IMG/VR virus record: IMGVR_UViG_3300030102_003715
Location: 1-20,657 of that record
Direction: 5' to 3' (one strand)
Source of the DNA: a virus
DNA: 20,657 nucleotides
The notes below the pieces were generated by a model. That model saw only the letters and a program-made list of their open reading frames with translations, ran no database searches and had not been told where the DNA came from. Below are positions 7,128 to 15,446 of the stretch, one piece after another (the first letter of the stretch is position 1; the number at the start of each line of letters is the position of its first letter). The position numbers were made by a program, and so were the translations under genes.

Positions 7128-8700
7128 TCTGTCAAAGAAGGAGATTGTTAAGGAAGTAGTCAAATCAGGAAAAGATCCTGTCTATTTCATTAACAACTAC
7201 TGCAAGATATCACACCCCTTAAAGGGCTTGATCCCTTTTAAGACATTTGATTATCAAGACAGTCTCTTGAACGACTTCAATGATCATCGATTTACAGTTA
7301 TTCTAAAAGCTAGGCAGTTGGGTATATCAACTATTGTTGCTGCCTATGTTGTGTGGCTTATGTTATTTCATCGCGATAAGAATATTCTTGTCATGGCGAC
7401 AAAGTTTAATACAGCAGCCAACTTAGTCAAAAAAGTAAAAGCGATCATGAGAAACCTGCCACCTTGGATTAGGATCGCAGACATCTCTGTCGATAATAGA
7501 ACCAGTTTTGAATTATCAAACGGATCTCAAATTAAAGCCACATCAACATCTGGAGACGCAGGTCGTTCTGAGGCTCTTTCTTTGCTTGTTATTGATGAGG
7601 CTGCTCACGTCGAAGGCTTAGAGGAACTTTGGACCGGCTTGTATCCTACTTTGTCTACAGGTGGTCGCTGTATTGCCCTGTCCACTCCCAACGGTGTTGG
7701 AAATTGGTTTCATAAGACTTACATAGAGGCTGAATTAGAAGACAATATGTTCAAGCCAATTAACTTGCCTTGGGATGTGCATCCTGAAAGAGATCAGGAG
7801 TGGTTTGTTAACGAGACAAAAAACATGTCTCGTCGCCAGATCGCACAGGAGCTTGAATGCAACTTCAATACCTCTGGAGAAACAGTTATCCATCCAGACG
7901 ATCTTGAGCGCATAAATCAGTTAATTACTGAGCCAAAGCACAGGACTGGCTTTGATAGAAATTACTGGATATGGGAAGAATATAATCCCGAAAACTCCTA
8001 TATGGTTGTGGCAGACGTTGCCCGAGGTGACGGTGCGGATTATTCTGTTTTCCATATTTTTAAGCTGGAGACAATGGAAATAGTTGCCGAATACCAAGGT
8101 AAGCCAAGTCTAGACATGTATGCGAATATACTCTTTCAGGTTGGGAAAGAATATGGTGATGCACTCATGGTTGTTGAAAATGTTGGCATAGGTATTTCTG
8201 TTCTTGAAAAGCTGCAAGAGTTAGAATATCCAAATGTTTATTTTTCTATCAAAGGCACGCACGAATACATTGATGCAAACAGTGCCCAGTTTAAAAATAA
8301 TGCAATCGCTGGTTTTACTACTTCTTCAAAGACAAGACCACTAATCGTTGCTAAGCTGGAAGAATTCATAAGAAACAAACTAATTACCGTATACTCTAAT
8401 CGTTTGTTTAACGAATTTAAAACATTTATATGGAACAATGGTAAGCCTCAAGCTATGCGCGGCTATCATGACGATTTAGTCATGTCATTAGCAATCGGAT
8501 GCTGGGTCAGAGATACCGCACTTACAGTAAACCAAAGAAACACTACATATAACAAAGCCCTGTTAGACACAATGATTTTCACAACATCAAGGATGAGCAC
8601 AAAAATACCGGGACAGATTGGCTACGATAAAGATATGGTTCAAAAAAGAAATGAAAGTATTTCACAACAAAAAGAATTTTCTTGGCTTTTCAAAGGATAG
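7117..8700 (+). CDS. 17: Terminase large subunit, gp17-like packaging ATPase/nuclease
   Basis: A 527-residue protein that docks on the portal, pumps DNA into the prohead and cuts the concatemer. The ATPase half has the variant Walker A ARQLGIST (65-72), Walker B LLVIDEAAH (D160, E161) and a coupling motif ALSTPNG (187-193). The nuclease half (RNase H fold) has VVADVARGDGADYS (D300), VVENVGIG (E354) and YHDDLVMSLA (D452, D453). Length is slightly shorter than T4 gp17 (610). The ATG at 7117 has no good ribosome site and overlaps the upstream stop by 11 bases, so coupled translation is likely. The portal gene follows after four bases. Confidence 0.95.
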   Translation: MIHDLSKKEIVKEVVKSGKDPVYFINNYCKISHPLKGLIPFKTFDYQDSLLNDFNDHRFTVILKARQLGISTIVAAYVVWLMLFHRDKNILVMATKFNTAANLVKKVKAIMRNLPPWIRIADISVDNRTSFELSNGSQIKATSTSGDAGRSEALSLLVIDEAAHVEGLEELWTGLYPTLSTGGRCIALSTPNGVGNWFHKTYIEAELEDNMFKPINLPWDVHPERDQEWFVNETKNMSRRQIAQELECNFNTSGETVIHPDDLERINQLITEPKHRTGFDRNYWIWEEYNPENSYMVVADVARGDGADYSVFHIFKLETMEIVAEYQGKPSLDMYANILFQVGKEYGDALMVVENVGIGISVLEKLQELEYPNVYFSIKGTHEYIDANSAQFKNNAIAGFTTSSKTRPLIVAKLEEFIRNKLITVYSNRLFNEFKTFIWNNGKPQAMRGYHDDLVMSLAIGCWVRDTALTVNQRNTTYNKALLDTMIFTTSRMSTKIPGQIGYDKDMVQKRNESISQQKEFSWLFKG

Positions 8701-8704
8701 ATAA

Positions 8705-10693
8705 ATGGCAGATCAAAGAAAAAATCCAGATAACAATGAGTCAGCTTTATTCAAGAGGCTAACACGGCTATTTTCTGGTCCGATAACAAATTACAGATCT
8801 CAGATGACCAGAGATTATAAAAGATCTCAGTTAGATTATTTTGCCCAGAGATTCCAGAGCGCAAGCGGTCAGCAGTTTAAGCGTAGCGGTTACAATCCTT
8901 TTGCACAATTAAATTCTTCTACTATGGCAAATCAGCGACGTTCTGAGAGATACGTCGATTTTGATCAGATGGAATACATGCCAGAGATTGCCAGCGCACT
9001 TGATATCTATGCCGATGAGATGACAACTCATTCTTCGCTACAGCCGATGCTGAACGTGAAATGCCCCAATGAAGAAATTAAGGCAGTCTTGACAACACTC
9101 TATCAAAACATTCTTAATGTCGAATATAACCTATTTGGCTGGTGCAGAACAATGTGCAAGTATGGAGATTTTTTCCTGTACCTAGACATTGATGAGCACA
9201 TGGGCATTAAAACGGTCATTGGCTTGCCATCGACAGAGATTGAAAGATTAGAGGGCGAAGACAAAACTAATCCAAATTATGTACAATATCAGTGGAACTC
9301 TGCTGCTATGACATTTGAAAATTGGCAGATTGCACATTTTAGGATTCTTGGCAATGATAAGTACACCCCTTATGGCACATCTGTTTTAGAGTCGGCACGA
9401 CGCATCTGGCGTCAGCTAACTCTTATGGAAGATGCGATGATGGCGTATAGAATTGTCCGCTCACCAGAGCGTCGAGTTTTTTATGTTGATGTCGGGAATA
9501 TCCCACCATCAGATGTTGAGCAATACATGCAAAAGGTCATGACTCAGATGAAGCGTAACCAGATTGTTGATAACAATACTGGTCGCGTTGACCTTCGATA
9601 CAACCCAATGAGTATCGAAGAGGATTATTTCATTCCAGTCAGAGGCGACAACTCTTCCAAGGTGGAGAACTTAGCTGGCGGTCAAAATACAAAAGACATT
9701 GAAGATGTTAAATATTTAAGAGACAAGCTGTTTTCTGCTCTTAAGATTCCCGCTGCGTATTTGACACAGGGTGACTCTGTAAACGAAGATAAGACTACGC
9801 TAGCGCAAAAAGATATTCGCTTTGCCCGGACCATCCAAAGGCTTCAGAGAGCGGTCGTGTCAGAGCTAGAAAAGGTTGGAATTGTTCACCTCTACACGCT
9901 CGGGTTCCGTGGAGATGATTTGCTCAACTTTAAACTCAGCTTGAACAACCCTTCCAAGATTGCTGAGCTTCAAGAGCTAGAGCACTGGAAGACCAAGTTT
10001 GATGTTGCGGGCGCAGCGACCGAGGGCTTTTTCAGTCGTCGTTGGGTTGCAGAGCATTTATTTAGCATGTCCGAGGAAGAATTCCTTAGAAACCAGAGAG
10101 AGATGTTTTATGATCGCAAATATGATGCCCAGCTTAATGCTGCTGGAGAAGCCGCTGGTGAGGCAGAAGCTGGTGCTGGCGGTGGAGATCTTGGCTTGGG
10201 TGGCGATGAAGGTCTTGGGGATGATCTTGGTGGTGACGAGCTTGATCTTGGAGGTGATGCTGCTGCCGGTGGCGATGCAGGAGGCGCTGAAACGCCCGCT
10301 GCCGAACCGGAAGGCGAAGATGATGTGCTTCTGGCAGCACCCGGTAAGCGAGACGTTCCAAAGGTGCAGGTCGGAGAGGACGGATCGTATATTACACCGG
10401 GCTCAAAGGGCAAGGCATACACACCAGCTAAGAGGGATAAGCGTCCTGCCGGGGCTAGAACTAGGTCTTACGATAGAATCGCAAACCCTGAGTTTAACAC
10501 CAAGAGAGCGATATTCAAAGGAGCCGATGGTTTAAAGCGTCTCAGTAATGGGATTTATACAGAAGAGCGGTCTACTTATGAAGAGAGGCAGCAGCTTCAA
10601 GAAGCTAGATTATTTGAAGTAAACCACGAAATTAATAAGCTTATAGAAGGCATGGAGTCAGCAACAAATGACAAAAAAGATGAGACACAATAA
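8705..10693 (+). CDS. 20: Portal vertex protein, gp20-like
   Basis: A 662-residue protein that should form the dodecameric ring through which DNA enters and the tail attaches. Portal-like features include the N-terminal region with FARYVDFDQMEYMPEI-type composition (RSERYVDFDQMEYMPEI, around 77-93), the membrane-like clip/stem region with ARRIWRQLTLMEDAMMAYRIVRSPERRVFYVD, split here as ARRIWRQLTLMEDA and YRIVRSPERRVFYVD (about 230-262), and KIPAAYLTQG (about 347-356). It is longer than T4 gp20 (524) because of a C-terminal extension: an acidic Gly-rich segment at 478-540 then a basic, probably flexible stretch. ATG at 8705 has AAGGA upstream. Next to terminase and followed by other head genes. 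Confidence 0.93.
   Translation: MADQRKNPDNNESALFKRLTRLFSGPITNYRSQMTRDYKRSQLDYFAQRFQSASGQQFKRSGYNPFAQLNSSTMANQRRSERYVDFDQMEYMPEIASALDIYADEMTTHSSLQPMLNVKCPNEEIKAVLTTLYQNILNVEYNLFGWCRTMCKYGDFFLYLDIDEHMGIKTVIGLPSTEIERLEGEDKTNPNYVQYQWNSAAMTFENWQIAHFRILGNDKYTPYGTSVLESARRIWRQLTLMEDAMMAYRIVRSPERRVFYVDVGNIPPSDVEQYMQKVMTQMKRNQIVDNNTGRVDLRYNPMSIEEDYFIPVRGDNSSKVENLAGGQNTKDIEDVKYLRDKLFSALKIPAAYLTQGDSVNEDKTTLAQKDIRFARTIQRLQRAVVSELEKVGIVHLYTLGFRGDDLLNFKLSLNNPSKIAELQELEHWKTKFDVAGAATEGFFSRRWVAEHLFSMSEEEFLRNQREMFYDRKYDAQLNAAGEAAGEAEAGAGGGDLGLGGDEGLGDDLGGDELDLGGDAAAGGDAGGAETPAAEPEGEDDVLLAAPGKRDVPKVQVGEDGSYITPGSKGKAYTPAKRDKRPAGARTRSYDRIANPEFNTKRAIFKGADGLKRLSNGIYTEERSTYEERQQLQEARLFEVNHEINKLIEGMESATNDKKDETQ
10136..10324 (+). 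repeat. Low-complexity acidic Gly/Ala/Asp segment within the portal gene
   Basis: Encodes residues 478-540 of the portal, with imperfect repeats such as GDLGLGGDEGLGDDLGGDE and GGDAAAGGDAGGAE. The DNA shows reiterated GGTGATG/CTTGG units, so length may vary between relatives by slippage. Probably disordered and surface exposed. Confidence 0.75.
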
Positions 10694-11495
10694 AAAAAGA
10701 AACACAGCATTCTTATTTGAGGCTCTAGTAGGCGAGCTTACTAAAGCTGTTGTCGCAAAGGATGAGCCAAAAAGACAGAGAACTTTGAACATTATCAAAA
10801 AGTATTTCTCTAAAGGCAAGCCTTTGTACGAAGACTTACAGCTTTACAAGGCTCTTGTTGATACGAGAGGGTTAACGACTATTGTTGCTGAGAAGCTTAT
10901 TTTTGAAGTAAGAGCGCAACGTAAGTTTGTTTTAGATACCCAAGTCTTCGAAGAGCAGACTGAACTTATTGACGACATGAATAAGGAATATAGCAAAAGT
11001 GTATTTTCTAATTTTGTGCCAAACTATAAGAGCCTAGCAACTATTGCTCAGATCTTTAATACAGATACACCAGTTAAGGACAGGGTTTTACTAGAGTCAA
11101 GCGTGATTGACTTGCTCACATCGCCAGAAGCAGAAGAGCCAAAGCCTATGCAACCAATTGATAACTTGGTCTATAAGACGTTTGTTTCCAAGTTTAACGA
11201 CAAGTATAGCGAAGCCCTTAGCGAGAGTCAAAGAAAACTTTTGAGCAAGTATATCTCATCTTTTTCCGACAAGGGCTTAGAGTTTAAGATCTTTGTCAAT
11301 GAAGAGCTTGGTCGCCTCAAAAATGTTCTAAGTGAATCTCTTTCATCTGACGAGATCAAAAGTGACAACAATATGCTGCAAAACGCAAAAACTGTTTTGA
11401 GCAAGCTGGAAAACTTTGCAGAGCAACCAATTAATGAATCTATGGTCAGAGACATTTTAAAAATGCAACAACTGGCGCAGGAGATTGAAGCTTAA
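10668..11495 (+). CDS. Unidentified probable head-assembly protein
   Basis: A 275-residue, almost wholly helical, charged protein beginning with a basic stretch (KKMRHNKKRN) then FLFEALVGELTKAV. It overlaps the portal end by 26 bases, with GGAG about 10 bases before ATG 10668. Placement between portal and prohead protease is where T4 has the core proteins gp67 and gp68, so a prohead core role is plausible; however no sequence likeness to those short proteins is visible. No cysteines, membrane segments or enzyme motifs are seen. Confidence 0.75.
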   Translation: MTKKMRHNKKRNTAFLFEALVGELTKAVVAKDEPKRQRTLNIIKKYFSKGKPLYEDLQLYKALVDTRGLTTIVAEKLIFEVRAQRKFVLDTQVFEEQTELIDDMNKEYSKSVFSNFVPNYKSLATIAQIFNTDTPVKDRVLLESSVIDLLTSPEAEEPKPMQPIDNLVYKTFVSKFNDKYSEALSESQRKLLSKYISSFSDKGLEFKIFVNEELGRLKNVLSESLSSDEIKSDNNMLQNAKTVLSKLENFAEQPINESMVRDILKMQQLAQEIEA

Positions 11496-12055
11496 TGGCT
11501 ATTAGCATTAAAATTGGATCCGATCCAGAAAGTAAAGAAGCTGGCAAGTCAATCAAGGACGTGCCTGTAGATATCACATTCAAGCTTGATATGCGGCGTA
11601 GCCTTGACGGCGACTATATGATCAGTGACCATCCAGATATTGATATTGTTATCAAGAAGGACAAGATCATCCTTTTTCCAAAAGAGCAAATGAATGATAT
11701 AGTGTATGATGTTGAAGATAAGTTTTTTAAGTTTATGCAAAAAAAGGGAATCGTAAAGCCAGATACAATTCGTGCTGGCAATGTTTATTTTTCAATGGAA
11801 GGAATGCTTGAGGGCAAACCAGAAGATAAAGATAGATTGCCGCTGATTGTGGGGAACATAGAAAAGTTTATAGATTCAGAAAGACCATACTTTGAATATG
11901 TCGAAAAGTATAAGCAGATGGAAGACGATCACATGCTCGACCCAAGCAGGGAAGACTCTACAGAGCTAGGCGAAGTTCCGCAGGCAAAAGAAAAAGGTGG
12001 TATCCGACCCGGCTATGGTAGAGTTAGTCCTTATTTCTTAAGCTATATGTTATGA
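11495..12055 (+). CDS. Unidentified conserved-looking phage protein
   Basis: A 186-residue protein starting at ATG 11495 within TAATG, coupled to the upstream gene. The first 75 residues look like a beta-rich domain (VDITFKLDMRRSLDGDYMI, DIDIVIKKDKIILF), then helical segments and a flexible acidic tail. I recall similar proteins with an L..RR..DGD.MI.DH.DIDIV pattern in marine phages near portal and protease genes, without assigned function. Structural or assembly role inferred from position only. Confidence 0.75.
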   Translation: MAISIKIGSDPESKEAGKSIKDVPVDITFKLDMRRSLDGDYMISDHPDIDIVIKKDKIILFPKEQMNDIVYDVEDKFFKFMQKKGIVKPDTIRAGNVYFSMEGMLEGKPEDKDRLPLIVGNIEKFIDSERPYFEYVEKYKQMEDDHMLDPSREDSTELGEVPQAKEKGGIRPGYGRVSPYFLSYML

Positions 12056-12065
12056 TGAGGTAGTT

Positions 12066-12392
12066 ATGGAATTGCTTTATTTTATATTGGCTGCGTATGG
12101 AATGACGCAGCTTATTGTTTATGGGTCCATCTTTAATAAGATTAGACCCACTAAAGAGTGGCTTGGGGGCTTTGGAGAATTGTTTAATTGCCCTATGTGC
12201 ATGGGCTTTTGGGTTGGCGTGTTTTTGTGCGGGATAAACAGTTATACGGAACTATTTACTTTTGAGCATCGCTTAATAAATTACTTTATTATGGGCTGCA
12301 TTAGTTCTGGAACATCATATGTTTTAAATATGATTTTTGGCGACTATGGAATCAAGATTCAAAACTTGGAGGCTGAAAATGGCACGCACTAA
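12066..12392 (+). CDS. Small membrane protein with CPMC motif, DUF1360-like
   Basis: A 108-residue protein with an N-terminal membrane helix (about 3-20), a conserved-looking FNCPMCMGFWVGVF (40-53) that begins a second helix, and a third hydrophobic segment (about 70-90). The C-P-x-C-x-G-F-W-x-G pattern is that of small membrane proteins of the DUF1360 (YjcA) type, whose function is unknown. GAGG lies 5-6 bases before ATG 12066. It is the only obvious membrane protein inside the head gene run. Confidence 0.75.
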   Translation: MELLYFILAAYGMTQLIVYGSIFNKIRPTKEWLGGFGELFNCPMCMGFWVGVFLCGINSYTELFTFEHRLINYFIMGCISSGTSYVLNMIFGDYGIKIQNLEAENGTH

Positions 12393-12480
12393 GATTATCG
12401 CTAAAAGAAGTTGGTATCTTCGACCTGTTGCACGCTGCTGCAAAGGAGCAAGTCTCGGGCGGGTTGCGCCCGCTCTATAG
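12379..12480 (+). CDS. Micro-ORF, 33-residue basic peptide
   Basis: ATG 12379 is preceded by a good TTGGAGG site (7 bases spacing) and runs to TAG 12480, overlapping the upstream gene by 14 bases and exactly filling the gap before the protease gene. The peptide is strongly basic with two adjacent Cys (KRSWYLRPVARCCKGAS). Its end contains a hairpin CGGGCG-GGTTG-CGCCCG. No family is recognised; coding is supported by the ribosome site and fit, not by homology. Confidence 0.5.
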   Translation: MARTKIIAKRSWYLRPVARCCKGASLGRVAPAL

Positions 12481-12489
12481 GAATTAATC

Positions 12490-13107
12490 ATGGGAAAACA
12501 ACTTTTACGAGAATATTATGAATTATGTGAAGGCGGCATTTGCCAAGATCTACTGACCGAAGCCGAGAAAAAGTATGTGGCAGAGGGCGGTATGATTTTG
12601 TCTGGCTGTATGCAGAAGTACGACACGCCAAATGGCAACGGTCGTGTCTATCCTGAAAGTGTCCTTCGCAGAGAGATTAAAAACTATATGAAACTTGTGG
12701 ATGAGAGAAGGGCTCTTGGCGAACTTGACCATCCAGATGATTCAGTTATTAACTTAAAAAATGCATCCCACATGGTTACACAAATCTGGTGGGACGGCAA
12801 CGCTGTTATGGGCAAGGTTAAAGTTCTTAACACCCCATCAGGCAAAATTTTACAAGCTCTTGTGAGGGACGGCTGCAAGCTCGGTATCTCTTCTAGGGCT
12901 CTTGGGTCGCTTGACGAATCAAAGGGGCATGCCGTTGTCCAAGAAGATTTGCAATTGATTTGCTTCGACTTTGTTTCAGAGCCGTCCACACCGGGCGCTT
13001 TCATGAGCGTTGGTGCTAGCATGAACGAAGGCAAGCAGCCAAACGTATTTACAAAAGCAGACAGAATTAATAGGCTGCTTAATGACATTGTGGGAGACCA
13101 TGAATAA
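12490..13107 (+). CDS. 21: Prohead protease, gp21-like
   Basis: A 205-residue serine protease that should cleave scaffold and capsid proteins during prohead maturation. GELDHPDD supplies the catalytic His (H81), GISSRALGS the Ser (S134 or S135), and ICFDFVSEPSTPGAFM the conserved acidic strand (about 157-172), matching T4 gp21 and related assemblins. Residues 22-25 read LTE|A, a site of the T4 type, so an N-terminal propeptide of 24 residues may be removed by self-cleavage. ATG 12490 follows AGGA by 8 bases; its stop overlaps the next ATG (TAATG). Confidence 0.93.
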   Translation: MGKQLLREYYELCEGGICQDLLTEAEKKYVAEGGMILSGCMQKYDTPNGNGRVYPESVLRREIKNYMKLVDERRALGELDHPDDSVINLKNASHMVTQIWWDGNAVMGKVKVLNTPSGKILQALVRDGCKLGISSRALGSLDESKGHAVVQEDLQLICFDFVSEPSTPGAFMSVGASMNEGKQPNVFTKADRINRLLNDIVGDHE

Positions 13108-14567
13108 TGGATCGAAAACTATTAGAAGAAATTATACTTGAAGAGTTTGGGCAATTGGACGAGGGTATTCTTGACAAAATTAAGAATGCTTTCTCAAGAG
13201 CCTTCATGAGCAAAGACCAGAAATTCCTCTCTGACTTTGAAAAAAAGAACCCAAGTCTTAAGATAGATGACGAGAAGGACTTGCAAGCTCTTATAGATAC
13301 CTCAAAGCAAGTGGGCGGGCTTTCGCCAGATGGGGAAAGATATCTTAGCATGAAAAAAGCCGAGTTTAACGCAGCAGCAGCAATGAAAAAGTTGGACGAT
13401 AGCTTGCCAGATAATGTTGCACACGGAAACAATCCGTTGCCTTACGACGTGACAAATCCTCCAGTGCTTTTGGATCCCATAACAATGTTTGGAACATATG
13501 GGTTTGTTTGGGATTATGGAGCTTCTACAACTGGCAAAAAGCCCAAGAAATACAAAGCAACTAACGCTGCCGGTGCAAGACTTTTCTACAAGCAGCGCTG
13601 TAGACAAGGGCTGGTTATGTATTGTCCTAGCCGCTTATATGTGGGTGGCTCCCCCACTCCTGTGGATGGTGAACCACCAAGCACAGAGCCACCAGTAGAA
13701 GGAGAGCCGCCTACAGGTCCTAAAGCAAGCCCTGATGTGCCCCTTTCCATTTACAAGCGACAAAAAGATGAGCCAAGCCTTCGAAATGCTCAGGGCACAG
13801 TCGAGATGCCTCTTGTCACATACATGCAGAAGAAGCTCAATCTAGGACCAAAAGCCACGCAAAGAATCCTTAAAGGACTCGTTGGCACTCTTAAATCAAG
13901 AAACATTCCAATTGCAGAATCGCAATTGAAAGAGCTAACGATACTTGTCGAGGAGACAACTGAAACCTTCTTTAAGAGACGTGGAACGCCGGTTAAGTTT
14001 GATCCTAGAGAGTATACTAAGTTCCTCAAGCGACTTGGCAAAGACCGAGCTAAACTTAAAGCCTCTATTCCTGAGCTAGAGAAAGAGCTTGAGGACGCAA
14101 AAAAGAATCCCGCTTACATGGGCGCAAATATCCAGTTAGCCCAGAATGCTCTCGCTCAAGCCAAAAAGCAGTTGGGAGATTTTGAAAAAGATGCTGAAGC
14201 TGGGGTTGCAAGACAAAAAGGCATGAAGGCGGACCAAAAAGCTAAGAGAAAAGAAATTGAAGCAAAAGCCAAGAAGATGCCACTTGTTGGTCGTGTCCTT
14301 ATGACATATGCAGCACGATCTGGATCAAGAGCGGGAGAGTATGACAAAGCTTTCTTTGACGCTCTTGGAGATGAGAAAAAACAAAATAGAATCATCAAGA
14401 ATATTGAAAAGATTTTACGTCGCCAGATGAGAAGACGCGGATACGAAGACTCTCAGATTAAGGCAGCACTCAAAGAGGGTGTTCTTAGTGGCGTACTTAC
14501 GGAGTCAACCGAGACCTCCATTATTGATGAGACAATTAAAGAAATGAAAAAGGCGAGGTTGTTTTGA
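13107..14567 (+). CDS. Unidentified 486-residue probable head protein
   Basis: Starts at ATG 13107 coupled to the protease stop. The N-terminus is acidic and helical (LLEEIILEEFGQLDEG), which contains LDE|G, a possible prohead-protease site. The middle has a Pro/Glu/Gly-rich linker (about 180-215, PPSTEPPVEGEPPTGPK), then a long charged coiled coil (about 315-395) and a basic C-terminal part (ILRRQMRRRGYEDSQ, LLF-type end KKARLF). Two domains joined by a Pro-rich hinge are therefore likely. No catalytic motif is recognised. Position suggests a core or internal head protein; DNA contact is possible given the basic end. Confidence 0.75.
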   Translation: MDRKLLEEIILEEFGQLDEGILDKIKNAFSRAFMSKDQKFLSDFEKKNPSLKIDDEKDLQALIDTSKQVGGLSPDGERYLSMKKAEFNAAAAMKKLDDSLPDNVAHGNNPLPYDVTNPPVLLDPITMFGTYGFVWDYGASTTGKKPKKYKATNAAGARLFYKQRCRQGLVMYCPSRLYVGGSPTPVDGEPPSTEPPVEGEPPTGPKASPDVPLSIYKRQKDEPSLRNAQGTVEMPLVTYMQKKLNLGPKATQRILKGLVGTLKSRNIPIAESQLKELTILVEETTETFFKRRGTPVKFDPREYTKFLKRLGKDRAKLKASIPELEKELEDAKKNPAYMGANIQLAQNALAQAKKQLGDFEKDAEAGVARQKGMKADQKAKRKEIEAKAKKMPLVGRVLMTYAARSGSRAGEYDKAFFDALGDEKKQNRIIKNIEKILRRQMRRRGYEDSQIKAALKEGVLSGVLTESTETSIIDETIKEMKKARLF

Positions 14568-14971
14568 AGAAAGCAGAACTAAAAAATATGTTGAAGCCTC
14601 TAGTAAAAGAGTGCATTAAAGAATGTCTTTTTGAAGAAGGCGTTCTTTCTTCTGTTGTGTCAGAAGTTGTTAAAGGCATGGGCACAACTGTTATAAAAGA
14701 AGAAGTGGCACCGCCTGTCTTTACAAAGCCGGTGCGACAACAGCCAAGCAACAACGGGGCTCTAAAAGAGCACAAGCAAAAGCTTTTAGATGCGATTGGC
14801 AAGGATGCATATGGCGGGGTTGATTTATTTGAGGGCACAACCCCAGCAGCAGCACAGCGGTCGCCGGAATTGGCTAGCCCTCTTGGTGACGTTGATTCAG
14901 ATGATCCCGGTGTTGATATATCGGGCATTGTTGCATTGGGCGGAAAAAATTGGAAAGCTTTTATGGGCTAA
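14564..14971 (+). CDS. Unidentified small protein of the head gene run
   Basis: A 135-residue protein starting at TTG 14564, which overlaps the preceding TGA (TTGA). The N-terminal half is an amphipathic helix pair (KKAELKNMLKPLVKECIKE and FEEGVLSSVVSEVVKG), the rest is flexible, ending in VDISGIVALGGKNWKAFMG. As I recall, proteins with a KKAELK..LKP..KECIKE start are common in marine phages beside protease genes, unassigned. The start choice rests on the MKKAELK reading and coupling, since no strong ribosome site is present. Confidence 0.7.
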   Translation: MKKAELKNMLKPLVKECIKECLFEEGVLSSVVSEVVKGMGTTVIKEEVAPPVFTKPVRQQPSNNGALKEHKQKLLDAIGKDAYGGVDLFEGTTPAAAQRSPELASPLGDVDSDDPGVDISGIVALGGKNWKAFMG

Positions 14972-14999
14972 AGACTAATTAAAGGGAAGAGGAAATAAA

Positions 15000-15446
15000 A
15001 TGTCAGTTTTTGAAAAATATGGCGTTGGGTTCAACAACGTTGGTTCTTATCAGGCAAGCGCAAGACCATTTATCACAGCTTCTTGTGATGTTCCTGCATC
15101 TGGCTCGAACATGGCTTTAGCTTTTGAGGTTAAATTTCCAAAGGTTACCAAGTTTGTTACCATTCGACACGACGGCAATGACACAGTTTCAGATGCCAAT
15201 ATGTCAGACATGCGCTTTGCGTTTGCTTCTGGTGGCTTGGGACCAGCACACAACTATGTGACACTGGAGCCTTCTGCTTCCTATACCGCAGATTTTAGGG
15301 TGACACGAGTCTACCTCATGAATGACGGTAATGGATCAGGAAACACCATTGGCAAGGCAACTGTCATCGCAGGGCTTACGCAAATTGAGGCTACGCACTT
15401 GTCAGAGGGCTGGGAGCACGTTGATGGCGTCGGACCAACTGACTGA
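15000..15446 (+). CDS. Unidentified beta-rich probable virion protein
   Basis: A 148-residue protein with AGAGGA just upstream of ATG 15000. It is rich in Gly, Ser, Thr and Val, has few charged residues and reads as alternating strands (AFEVKFPKVTKFVTIRH, ADFRVTRVYLMND), typical of small capsid decoration or fibre-base proteins. No family is recognised. Its stop overlaps the next ATG (TGATG), so it is likely made with the DNRLRE-like protein. Confidence 0.7.
   Translation: MSVFEKYGVGFNNVGSYQASARPFITASCDVPASGSNMALAFEVKFPKVTKFVTIRHDGNDTVSDANMSDMRFAFASGGLGPAHNYVTLEPSASYTADFRVTRVYLMNDGNGSGNTIGKATVIAGLTQIEATHLSEGWEHVDGVGPTD

Noticed and set aside
9999-10535. 178-codon + strand frame overlapping the portal gene
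   Set aside because: It is a shadow of the biased portal codons, with a composition unlike real proteins and no proper start.
12455-12471. CGGGCG/CGCCCG hairpin as a terminator before the protease
   Set aside because: The 6-bp stem is not followed by a T run and lies inside the micro-ORF just before a translated gene.
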